Of a stretch of DNA of 32,114 nt, positions 24,884-31,596 are shown piece by piece. Source of the stretch: Desulfosporosinus sp. BRH_c37 (GTDB lineage Bacteria > Bacillota > Desulfitobacteriia > Desulfitobacteriales > Desulfitobacteriaceae); contig LOEW01000313.1 in the NCBI GenBank assembly GCA_001516045.1, positions 1 through 32,114 of the forward strand, written 5' to 3'. Under the pieces are notes generated by a model. The model saw only the letters and a program-made list of their open reading frames with translations. It was not told the origin of the DNA and did no database searches. Each line of letters opens with the position of its first letter. Position 1 is the stretch's first letter. Position numbers and translations under genes: made by a program.

Positions 24884-26320
24884 ATTTCTATTTTTTTTAT
24901 AACTATCTTCATAATTATTCTTACTCAGCTTGTATTTTTAGGATCTGTTATTTTTTTAGAAAACAGGGACCCAACGAAAACTATAATCTGGCTATTAATT
25001 TTAGGAGCTGTGCCAGTTTTGGGTGCGCTACTTTATGTCTTATTGGGACGCGTTGTGCGAAAGCGCAGACTGTCGCGTCACAAGCAAGTGAGACAGGAGC
25101 AAACCGAGGAAATTCTGATGGACAGACAGGTCAGACCAAGCGCAGAAGATGTTGGCCAAGCAGCAGACAGTCCAATGAACAAGAAGCTGGCCCGCCTCTT
25201 GTTTAATGATGCCGATGCGCCCCTGACCCTTAATAATCGTTCCGAAGTGCTCACCAATGGTAAAAAGACGTTTAGAGCACTATTTTCGGCAATAGAAAAT
25301 GCTAAGGACCACATTCATTTGGAATATTATATTTTTCATAATGATGCAATTGGTCGGGATATACTTAACCTTTTAATGCGTAAAGCGTCAGAAGGGGTCA
25401 AGGTACGTGTCCTCGTAGATGGGTTAGGAAACCGGTCCCTGGAGAAACGATTCGGAGAGTTGAGAAAAGCAGGGGTTGAGACGGCAGGTTTCTATCCTGT
25501 CCGCTTTCCTTTCTTATCAAGGCGGCTTAACCTGCGCAATCATCGTAAGATTGTTGTGGTCGATGGTCGGGTAGGCTTTCTAGGTGGCTTAAATGTCGGA
25601 GATGAATATTTGTCACGCAATAAGAAAATAGGTTTTTGGCGGGATACCTTTCTAAAGTTAGAGGGAGATTCAGTAAATTTCCTGCAAACAGTTTTTTTGA
25701 ATGATTGGAATGGCGTGACTCATGAGGATATTAATGATCAGCTCTACTATCCGCAACCACAGCAGTTAGGAAGTCAACTCACCCAAATTGCTGCCACTGG
25801 CCCCGATTCGAATTGGGGATCCATGTTACAAATCTTTTTTGTGGCCTTGACGAGTGCCGAAAAAACAATTTATATTGAAACACCTTATTTTATTCCGGAT
25901 GAAGGGTCAGTCATGGCCTTGAAAACCGCTGCACTCAGTGGTTTAGACGTCAGGATTATCCTTCAAGGAGTCCCGGATCATAAGATAACCTATTGGGCGT
26001 CGCATTCCTATATTGAAGAATTATTGGAATCAGGCGTCAGGATCTATCGGTATTTTAAGGGAATTCTCCATGCCAAAGTCCTAATTCTCGATCGTGAAAT
26101 CGGAGTGGTAGGGTCCACTAATTTCGATATCCGAAGTTTCAGCTTAAATTTTGAAATTAGTGCTTTTATTTATGAATCTGCCTTTGCTCGTCGGTTGGAA
26201 CAAGACTTTCATCAAGATCTCGCCGATAGTAAAGAACTTGTGTTGGAAGAGTACAAATTGCGTCCGTTGTCAAACCGGATTAAAGAATCAAGTGCACGTT
26301 TGCTTTCTCCGCTCTTATAG
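24884..26320 (+). CDS. cls: Cardiolipin synthase, apparent ATT start
   Basis: Membrane-bound phospholipase D-family enzyme that makes cardiolipin from phosphatidylglycerol. Two HKD motifs are complete: H220-K222-D227 (HRKIVVVD) and H396-K398-D403 (HAKVLILD). The first standard start in frame is GTG 25010, but it would remove the first membrane helix. The frame stays open upstream, encoding the typical FLENRDPTKTIIWLLILG segment after an N-terminal helix (FFITIFIIILTQLVFLG). AGAGGGGG (24868-24875) is followed after 8 nt by ATT 24884. No ATG, GTG or TTG exists in this frame between 24836 and 25010. The ATT start gives 478 aa, the family norm. Conserved YYIFHND, STNFDIRSFSLNFE and the helix tail are as expected. 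Confidence 0.88.
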   Translation: MSIFFITIFIIILTQLVFLGSVIFLENRDPTKTIIWLLILGAVPVLGALLYVLLGRVVRKRRLSRHKQVRQEQTEEILMDRQVRPSAEDVGQAADSPMNKKLARLLFNDADAPLTLNNRSEVLTNGKKTFRALFSAIENAKDHIHLEYYIFHNDAIGRDILNLLMRKASEGVKVRVLVDGLGNRSLEKRFGELRKAGVETAGFYPVRFPFLSRRLNLRNHRKIVVVDGRVGFLGGLNVGDEYLSRNKKIGFWRDTFLKLEGDSVNFLQTVFLNDWNGVTHEDINDQLYYPQPQQLGSQLTQIAATGPDSNWGSMLQIFFVALTSAEKTIYIETPYFIPDEGSVMALKTAALSGLDVRIILQGVPDHKITYWASHSYIEELLESGVRIYRYFKGILHAKVLILDREIGVVGSTNFDIRSFSLNFEISAFIYESAFARRLEQDFHQDLADSKELVLEEYKLRPLSNRIKESSARLLSPLL

Positions 26321-26388
26321 CCATTGGCTCCATACTTACGTTTTAAAAGCTACTGTAGCCATGGGATTTGGGTGCTATCCTTCAGCCT

Positions 26389-26766
26389 TTACTCTAAAAA
26401 GTCCTCTTTACTCTCACGCGAAAGTGTCCAGCGCAGTTTAATAGCTTGCAAAGCTACGCTGTAACTGAGTTGTTCCCAGCTTTCTAGAGCACGATCCAAA
26501 TCAAAGCTTGTACTTGCCATGAATAAATGTTGAGCAAGTAAAATAAGCGCTCTATAATTACTTGCAAAACCCTGTTCTAAGATTTTGTTAAAATTGATTT
26601 CTTCTAAAGTAGTATGTTGTTTTGTTGCTGACCAAATTTCCTTGGTTGAAGTTAGTATGTAATAGGCGGCATAATAGCCAGACTCGTTTGATTTTTTTTG
26701 TAATAAAAGAGCTAAGAAACGCTCCTTGTGTTGGCTATTGGCGTAATATATTTGTTCGAAATTCAT
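26389..26766 (-). CDS. Small hypothetical protein, possibly DUF2538/DUF6075-like
   Basis: A 125-aa soluble helical protein that I do not firmly recognise. The opening (YYANSQHKERFLALL, then YYAAYYILTSTKEIW) resembles small Firmicutes proteins of the DUF2538/DUF6075 type in having an aromatic-His-rich start and a central LxLxxxL helix, but this is a weak impression. There is no cysteine, membrane helix or signal peptide. The start (26766 on the - strand) has AAAGGGAG 12 nt upstream, which is somewhat far. It is convergent with cls and divergent from ubiB. Confidence 0.6.
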   Translation of the reverse strand: MNFEQIYYANSQHKERFLALLLQKKSNESGYYAAYYILTSTKEIWSATKQHTTLEEINFNKILEQGFASNYRALILLAQHLFMASTSFDLDRALESWEQLSYSVALQAIKLRWTLSRESKEDFLE

Positions 26767-27015
26767 GTAGTAATCAGTCTCCCTTTAATTTGATTGTAAC
26801 TTACAAAGGTGTACCGCTTCATCAGCAATTGAATCTAGTATATACTTATTGGCTAGTGACTAACAATATTTACTCTACAATTTTCTTTCAGACCGTGGAT
26901 TGAAGAATCCAAGATTAAGAGATACTAAGAAAACAAAACAAAGCAACGTAAAAAGTGGAGATAAACAAGGACTGTCAGTTTCATGATATGCTGAATAGGA
27001 GTTGAAGTAACGCAT

Positions 27016-28686
27016 ATGGCATCTCGTTCGAAAATGCGTCGGACAGTGAAAATCGTACGGTTGTTTGCTGGCTTTCTCATGGAGATTGCTTGGTATAAAC
27101 TAGTGTCCAAACTTTATGGCCCCCGTATTGAGGATCGACTATCCCAACTTTATCGTAACCAGGCGATTCGTTTCCGTGAAACTGCGCTAGACTTAGAGGG
27201 ACTATTGATCAAATTAGGGCAGTTTTTTAGTACCCGTGTTGATATGCTGCCAAGTGAATTTACTTCGGAACTGGCTCTGCTGCAAGATGAAGTACCACCC
27301 GTGGAAACAGACCAAATCAAACGCGTGATTGTCAATGAACTTGGTGATACAGTGGAAACTATTTTCGCCGAGTTTGAGGAAGCCCATATCGCTGCGGCAT
27401 CCTTAGGGCAGGTACATCGGGCTGTCTTGCTATCTGGGGAAGTAGTGGCTGTGAAAGTCTTGCGTCCGGGTATTGAGGAAATAATTGAAATCGACCTGGC
27501 AGCCTTCCGAGGCGTGATCTGGATGTTAAAGGTTTTTACCAAATGGGAGAAGTATGCGGATTTTGACGACATCTATGCTGAATTTGGCGCTACACTTCGT
27601 GAAGAGCTGAACTACCAGCAAGAATTAGCTAATCTGGAGCGCTTTCGGTTTAATTTTCAACAGGACCCGATGATTTCTGCGCCGGCAGTTTACCCAGAAT
27701 ACTCGAGACAGCGGGTTTTGACAATGGAGTTTGTCGGTGGGTATAAGGTAACCGACCGCGCAGGGTTGCTGGCAGCTGGACTTGAACCAGAAACAGTAGC
27801 GGGTACTTTAGTCGACGCCTATCTTAAGCAAGCTTTGATACACGGATTTTATCATGCTGACCCGCACCCAGGGAACTTATTTGTGCGATCGGATGGCGGA
27901 ATCATATTCATCGATTTTGGGATGGTAGGACGGATTACCGACGCTAATAAGCGGTCAGTTCGTAAACTGATCAGTGGAGTAATCAACAGTAATGCAGAAG
28001 AGCTATCTCAGGCACTGCAAGAAATGGGGTTCATCAAGCCTGTAGCAAACCTCTTAAGTTTGCAGAAGGCAATTACCATTTTCCTAGTAGTACTTAAGGA
28101 TATTCGCTTTGAGGAATTGGGTAATTTACAAGTAGACAAGTTCTTGGGAGAATTGCGTGAGTTCATTTACTCCGAACCGTTTCAAATACCGGCACATTAT
28201 ACCTTTTTAGGTAGGGCTGTAGGTACACTATCAGGGATTGCGGCAGGGCTAGACCCAAACATGAATATCCTGTCAGTGATTAAGCCCTATGCTATGCAGG
28301 TTCTCGGGCAGGACTTCTCACCTTTGCAACTGGTTTGGAGGAAGGCAAAAACAGTAGCTCTGGCAGGGGTAGAAATTCCACCCTTGCTGGAGAAAACTTT
28401 AAAAGATTTTCGTGCAGGGGACGTACAAGTCAAAGTTGAGATGGGGCCGATCCTTAGGCAATTGAGGTTTCTGGAGACTTTGGCAAACCGTCTAATGTGG
28501 ACTGTTTTATTGGCAACCACAGGGATCGGATATGCCATAGTTTTGAGTAATGGACAAGAGAATTTGGCCACCAAGTTACTGTACCTCATGGGAGTGTTTG
28601 CGTGCCTATTAATCAATAACTTGCGCAAGAGAGCAGAGAAACCGCTAAAATGGCATACACATTCCCATCGAAAACGCAAGTCATAG
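27016..28686 (+). CDS. UbiB/ABC1 (AarF) family atypical kinase
   Basis: Membrane-associated protein-kinase-like protein of the ABC1/ADCK/UbiB family; homologues act in quinone or membrane-lipid biology through ATPase activity. The diagnostic KxGQ motif is KLGQ (66-69), followed by the Ala-rich nucleotide loop AAASLGQVHRA (126-136), the ATP lysine in VAVKVLRPG (K147), DPHPGNLF (about 282-289) and IDFGMVG (about 298-304). Two C-terminal membrane helices are visible (LLATTGIGYAIVL and LMGVFACLLI). It has 556 aa, a normal length. ATG 27016 has AGGAG 14 nt upstream, a rather weak site. It is transcribed alone; a link to menaquinone is inferred from the family. Confidence 0.93.
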   Translation: MASRSKMRRTVKIVRLFAGFLMEIAWYKLVSKLYGPRIEDRLSQLYRNQAIRFRETALDLEGLLIKLGQFFSTRVDMLPSEFTSELALLQDEVPPVETDQIKRVIVNELGDTVETIFAEFEEAHIAAASLGQVHRAVLLSGEVVAVKVLRPGIEEIIEIDLAAFRGVIWMLKVFTKWEKYADFDDIYAEFGATLREELNYQQELANLERFRFNFQQDPMISAPAVYPEYSRQRVLTMEFVGGYKVTDRAGLLAAGLEPETVAGTLVDAYLKQALIHGFYHADPHPGNLFVRSDGGIIFIDFGMVGRITDANKRSVRKLISGVINSNAEELSQALQEMGFIKPVANLLSLQKAITIFLVVLKDIRFEELGNLQVDKFLGELREFIYSEPFQIPAHYTFLGRAVGTLSGIAAGLDPNMNILSVIKPYAMQVLGQDFSPLQLVWRKAKTVALAGVEIPPLLEKTLKDFRAGDVQVKVEMGPILRQLRFLETLANRLMWTVLLATTGIGYAIVLSNGQENLATKLLYLMGVFACLLINNLRKRAEKPLKWHTHSHRKRKS

Positions 28687-28743
28687 GTACTGAAAAGGAA
28701 ATCAGATTAATGTGAATTGATATTAGACCTTTTGACTCTAGAT

Positions 28744-28761
28744 TGACAATTAATAAAATTG
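28744..28761 (+). promoter_or_regulatory. Possible PerR-like operator before the His-rich gene
   Basis: TGACAATTAATAAAA (28744-28758) matches 9 of the 12 fixed positions of the Per box TTAnAATnATTnTAA, and CAATT-AATAA-AATTG is an inverted repeat. It overlaps the start of the GGAGG site. The presence of desulfoferrodoxin downstream makes peroxide control plausible, but the match is modest. Confidence 0.3.
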
Positions 28762-28772
28762 GAGGATTTAAC

Positions 28773-29018
28773 ATGAGTAACAAAGAATTTGGTATCAAGT
28801 TTACAAAAACGGATAATGATTTCAAAATTGAAGTGAACGGTGATGAAGAAATTGTAAATGCTCATCACGAAATGGCGAATGCGTGGAGAGAATTTATGAG
28901 TAAAGCTCGACAGGTTGCTAAAACACATTATCTGCACCACAAGGATCATCATCATGAGCACCATGGATGTTGTAATCATGAAGTCAAAAAAGAGAACGTA
29001 GACCTTAAAACTGAATAA
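28773..29018 (+). CDS. Small His-rich putative metal-binding protein
   Basis: An 81-aa soluble protein I do not recognise as a named family. The N-terminal 50 residues form a short beta-rich part (IKFTKTDNDFKIEVNGDEE) and a helix. The C-terminal tail (52-69) has nine His and two adjacent Cys, including HHKDHHHEHHG followed by CCNHE, a likely metal-binding tail (Ni, Zn, Cu or Fe). GGAGG (28761-28765) places the start at ATG 28773; an in-frame upstream ATG at 28743 has no ribosome site. It lies 168 nt before desulfoferrodoxin, the iron superoxide reductase, suggesting a link to metal or oxidative stress, though dfx has its own promoter candidate. Confidence 0.75.
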   Translation: MSNKEFGIKFTKTDNDFKIEVNGDEEIVNAHHEMANAWREFMSKARQVAKTHYLHHKDHHHEHHGCCNHEVKKENVDLKTE

Positions 29019-29071
29019 AACGCTGATGATGAAACCACGATCAAAACATTAGTCGATTAGATTATGCATTT

Positions 29072-29100
29072 TTGCAAGGAATAAATAAAATACTTATAAA
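29072..29100 (+). promoter_or_regulatory. Candidate promoter for desulfoferrodoxin
   Basis: TTGCAA (29072-29077) and TATAAA (29095-29100) with a 17-bp spacer. The transcript would start near 29107 and carry a strong AAGGAGG (29115-29121) that is not followed by a long reading frame. Confidence 0.45.
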
Positions 29101-29185
29101 AAAGAAATAATTATAAGGAGGAAATATCAAGCTTTTGGAGAATACTATTATCTAGGTTTAGCTTAAAAGAATGGGGGCATATTTA

Positions 29186-29569
29186 ATGACAAACCTTAGG
29201 GAACTTTATGTATGTAGTATTTGTGGAAATGTTATTGAGGTTGTTAATACTGGAGCATCGGCATTGGTCTGCTGTAACAAACCAATGGATAAACTGGAGG
29301 CAGGCACTAAGGATGCAAGTATTGAGAAACATGTCCCTGTGGTTGAGGAAGTCGACGGAGGTATTAAGGTTAAAGTGGGTAGCGTAGCCCACCCGATGGA
29401 AGAAAAACATTATATTCGATTTATCGAAGTTTTAACAAAGGATCATGTTCTTAGAGCTGAACTAGCTCCAAACCAAGCACCTGAAGCCTCATTTTTGGTC
29501 AAATCAAACGACGTAATAGAAGTTAGAGAATATTGCAACATTCACGGCCTCTGGAAAGCTAGTAATTAA
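29186..29569 (+). CDS. dfx: Desulfoferrodoxin (superoxide reductase, class II)
   Basis: Iron superoxide reductase that turns superoxide into hydrogen peroxide in the cytoplasm of anaerobes. The N-terminal desulforedoxin-type Fe(Cys)4 site is C10, C13, C29 and C30. The catalytic Fe(His)4Cys centre has H49, H69, H75, C117 and H120, with E47-K48 before H49 as in the family. At 127 aa it is the full two-centre form. The frame opens at ATG 29171, but GGGGG (29173-29177) indicates ATG 29186. A 7-codon mini-frame with a strong ribosome site lies upstream. A hairpin without T-tract follows at 29591. Confidence 0.96.
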   Translation: MTNLRELYVCSICGNVIEVVNTGASALVCCNKPMDKLEAGTKDASIEKHVPVVEEVDGGIKVKVGSVAHPMEEKHYIRFIEVLTKDHVLRAELAPNQAPEASFLVKSNDVIEVREYCNIHGLWKASN

Positions 29570-29590
29570 TAATTAGCAATTTAGGTGACA

Positions 29591-29624
29591 AGAGATAGGC
29601 AGGTTTAAAATCCTGTCTATCTCT
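29591..29624 (+). terminator. Hairpin after desulfoferrodoxin
   Basis: AGAGATAGGCAGG, 8-nt loop, CCTGTCTATCTCT: a 13-bp stem with one G-U pair and no T-tract. It is probably a transcript end or stabilising hairpin. Confidence 0.6.
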
Positions 29625-29731
29625 CCGTCCAAGTGAATTTGGGTCAAGAAATTGTGGTTTAAGTGTACTTGACATGGTTAGATAGATATTTTATAGTTTT
29701 TCCAAGCTGGGTTATCGAAAGGGAGTTTATA

Positions 29732-30610
29732 ATGACAATTACTAAAGACAATACGATCATTGGCTTTGTGGGTACAGGAGTAATGGGCAAGAGTATGGCT
29801 GGCCATTTATTAAGAGCTGGTTATAAAGTGCTAGTTTTTAACCGCACAAAGGCTAGAGCAGAAGAGTTAATCCAAATGGGAGCAGTTTGGCAAGATACTG
29901 TCGCGGAGTTGGCCGCTCGAAGTAATGTGATTATCACTATGGTCGGCTATCCAAAAGATGTTGAAGAAGTGTATTTAAGAAAAGACGGAATCATAAGTCA
30001 TGCTCGGAGCGGAAGCTATTTAGTGGATATGACAACTTCGTCTCCTGTCTTAGCCGAAAGAATATATAATGAGGCTCTTGTCAAGGGGATGTATGCGATA
30101 GATGCTCCGGTTTCAGGTGGGGATGTAGGTGCAAAAGAAGCTCGTTTGGCTATTATGGTAGGTGGAGACTTTGAGGTATTTGAAGCCCTAGTTCCAATTT
30201 TTAACCTCATAGGGAAAAATATCGTTTTACAAGGCAAAGCTGGTGCTGGTCAACACACAAAAATGTCTAATCAGATCGCGATAGCCTCGACCATGATTGG
30301 GGTATGTGAGGCGATGGCCTATGCGAAAACCGCCGGGTTGAATCCAGAAACGGTTTTGAAGAGTATCGAATCAGGTGCGGCTGGGAGTTTTTCATTAACT
30401 AACTTGGCTCCTCGCATGTTAGCAAATAATTTTGCCCCAGGGTTTTATATTAAACACTTTATCAAGGATATGACGATTGCTATGGATTCTGCTCAAGCAA
30501 TGGGGCTACTTACCCCAGGTTTAGAGTTGGCTAAATCATTGTATGATAGACTCGCAGAACAAGGTGAAGAAAATAGTGGAACGCAAGCCTTAATCAAATT
30601 GTATCTTTAA
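29732..30610 (+). CDS. Beta-hydroxyacid dehydrogenase family protein
   Basis: NAD(P)-dependent oxidoreductase of the 3-hydroxyisobutyrate/tartronate-semialdehyde reductase type. The Rossmann motif GFVGTGVMGKSM lies near the N-terminus (residues 11-22). The substrate-binding DAPVSGGDVGA and the catalytic-lysine segment GAGQHTKMSNQ are present, and the C-terminal helical domain includes FYIKHFIKDM. AAAGGGAG (29719-29726) favours ATG 29732 over the far-upstream TTG/ATG frame opening at 29663, giving 292 aa. The substrate cannot be told from the sequence: 2-hydroxy-3-oxopropanoate, 3-hydroxyisobutyrate and succinic semialdehyde are all possible. It stands alone between dfx and the qmoA upstream region. 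Confidence 0.87.
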   Translation: MTITKDNTIIGFVGTGVMGKSMAGHLLRAGYKVLVFNRTKARAEELIQMGAVWQDTVAELAARSNVIITMVGYPKDVEEVYLRKDGIISHARSGSYLVDMTTSSPVLAERIYNEALVKGMYAIDAPVSGGDVGAKEARLAIMVGGDFEVFEALVPIFNLIGKNIVLQGKAGAGQHTKMSNQIAIASTMIGVCEAMAYAKTAGLNPETVLKSIESGAAGSFSLTNLAPRMLANNFAPGFYIKHFIKDMTIAMDSAQAMGLLTPGLELAKSLYDRLAEQGEENSGTQALIKLYL

Positions 30611-30659
30611 AAAGAGCAGTTAACACAACCAAGTTTATCTGAACTTTTAGTTTTAATAA

Positions 30660-30708
30660 GTGCCGGAAGAAGTCTCACACTTCTTTAAGTAGGAGCTGAA
30701 TTCGGCAC
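30660..30708 (+). repeat. Two-level inverted repeat
   Basis: GTGCCG (30660-30665) pairs with CGGCAC (30703-30708). Inside, AAGAAGT (30667-30673) pairs with ACTTCTT (30679-30685) around the loop CTCAC. It begins 50 nt after the dehydrogenase stop but has no T-tract. Confidence 0.45.
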
Positions 30709-30990
30709 AAGTTATGATAATTCCTTTTAATCAGTGGGGGATAAAGAACCACACTGAATCATCAGCTGAGTAAAAACACAATATTAAAGTTTTCGTTCTT
30801 ATAATTAGTTTTTGTTATGGTTAACCAGTTTAGATTTGGACATATGTTAAGAATTATTGTTTATGCTTGTAACAATTTTACAGAGTACTCCTACCCAGCA
30901 GAGGTTGTCTTTGATAAACATTGACTACCTAAGATTTGAGATAATTCTAGCAACCTTTTTTTAGCATTGGGAGGGGAACTGGTTAGAGAT

Positions 30991-31068
30991 ATGTTATTAG
31001 AATTTGTAAAGTGGCTAATATACAAGATAAAGAGTTACAAAAAATTGATTAATCATTTGATTTCTTAA
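30991..31068 (+). CDS. Possible 25-aa cationic hydrophobic peptide
   Basis: A 25-codon frame starting at ATG 30991, opening MLLEFVKWLIYKIK and ending KLINHLIS. The alternation of aliphatic/aromatic residues with five Lys would make an amphipathic membrane-active helix. GGGAGGGG lies upstream but 14 nt away, too far for a strong site. No family is known to me and chance is a serious alternative. Confidence 0.2.
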   Translation: MLLEFVKWLIYKIKSYKKLINHLIS

Positions 31069-31114
31069 TTACGGTCATATTGACTCATTATGACTTTAGT
31101 GCTAGTCTTAGTTT

Positions 31115-31155
31115 GTGAGAAATTATGTGAAAAATGAATTTGTGTAATTTCTCAC
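31115..31155. repeat. Perfect 11-bp inverted repeat
   Basis: GTGAGAAATTA (31115-31125) and TAATTTCTCAC (31145-31155), separated by 19 nt. It may be an operator or an RNA hairpin; nothing codes around it. Confidence 0.6.
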
Positions 31156-31340
31156 GTTCATTTATCTTAGTTCTTGAATCATCGTATTACTATTTCTTTG
31201 CATATGTGAAACAAATCATTTTCCAGTTAATAGAGCGTGCCTTAGTTCACATGTTGAATAGAGTTTATCTATTATCATTTCCGGTTTATCTCGATTGAAA
31301 GCAAATACCTACTACTATCAAAGAAAACTTGGCTAGCGCC

Positions 31341-31444
31341 CGAAGACACTGTCTTCACACGTAATAGTCATTCTGTCAACCTTCAGGCGTTGACGGTAGC
31401 CTTAGTTGCACTTATGCTACAGACGAAGACACTGTCTTCGCACG
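31341..31444. repeat. Pair of palindromic 21-nt units
   Basis: CGAAGACACTGTCTTC followed by ACACG (31341-31361), and the same 16 nt followed by GCACG (31424-31444). The core GAAGACA-C-TGTCTTC is a perfect palindrome with a single central base. Similarity continues downstream (AATAGTCATTCT versus AATTAGCATTCT). Copies are 83 bp apart, close to eight helical turns. Between them lies GTCAAC/GTTGAC (31375-31394). Confidence 0.65.
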
Positions 31445-31473
31445 AATTAGCATTCTTGCAGTATGAGACGTAA

Positions 31474-31520
31474 TTTATACTTTCTGATAAGTATAAAGAC
31501 AGTAGTAGGTATGCTATAAG
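31474..31520 (+). promoter_or_regulatory. Putative activator site and -10 region of qmoA
   Basis: TTTATACTT-TCTGAT-AAGTATAAA (31474-31497) is a perfect 9-bp inverted repeat. Downstream are TATGCT (31510-31515) and TATAAG (31515-31520) as possible -10 boxes, with no recognisable -35. If TATAAG is used, the repeat centre falls near -41.5, the position of class II CRP/FNR-family activators. The regulator is unknown. Confidence 0.4.
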
Positions 31521-31570
31521 GTTGGTTCAGGGCAATCCTTGTCCAACTGACTCGGTGAAAGCCGAGAGTC
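31520..31570 (+). ncRNA. Foldable 5' leader of qmoA (candidate structured RNA)
   Basis: GTTGG (31521-31525) pairs with CCAAC (31543-31547), continuing inward with CAGGG (31528-31532)/CCTTG (31537-31541) around the loop CAAT. A second stem, CTCGG (31551-31555)/CCGAG (31562-31566), closes on a GAAA tetraloop through a U-G pair. The qmoA ribosome site begins 11 nt after the folded part. It does not match a riboswitch class I can recall. Confidence 0.35.
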
Positions 31571-31596
31571 TATCGACATATAAGGGAGGTAGCAGG

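Larger units (their letters stand above)
30611..31596. other. Gene-poor, palindrome-rich region upstream of qmoA
   Basis: 986 nt without a secure gene. It holds an imperfect cloverleaf-like inverted repeat (30660-30708), a 25-codon frame (30991-31068), a perfect 11-bp inverted repeat (31115-31155), two copies of a 21-nt palindromic unit (31341 and 31424), a 9-bp A+T-rich inverted repeat (31474-31497) and a foldable leader just before qmoA (31520-31570). No tRNA-like cloverleaf with a CCA end was recognised. Confidence 0.6.

Noticed and set aside
28732..28759. TTGACT / TAAAAT pair as promoter of the His-rich gene
   Set aside because: Good hexamers with a 16-bp spacer, but transcription would start after the ribosome site, which would be non-functional for ATG 28773.
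28707..28979. 90-codon reverse frame over the His-rich gene
   Set aside because: The + strand frame has a strong GGAGG site and biased composition; the reverse frame has neither.
31520..31570. Cobalamin, c-di-GMP or Moco riboswitch before qmoA
   Set aside because: Some short words resemble parts of these classes, but the conserved cores are missing, so it is listed only as an unclassified foldable leader.
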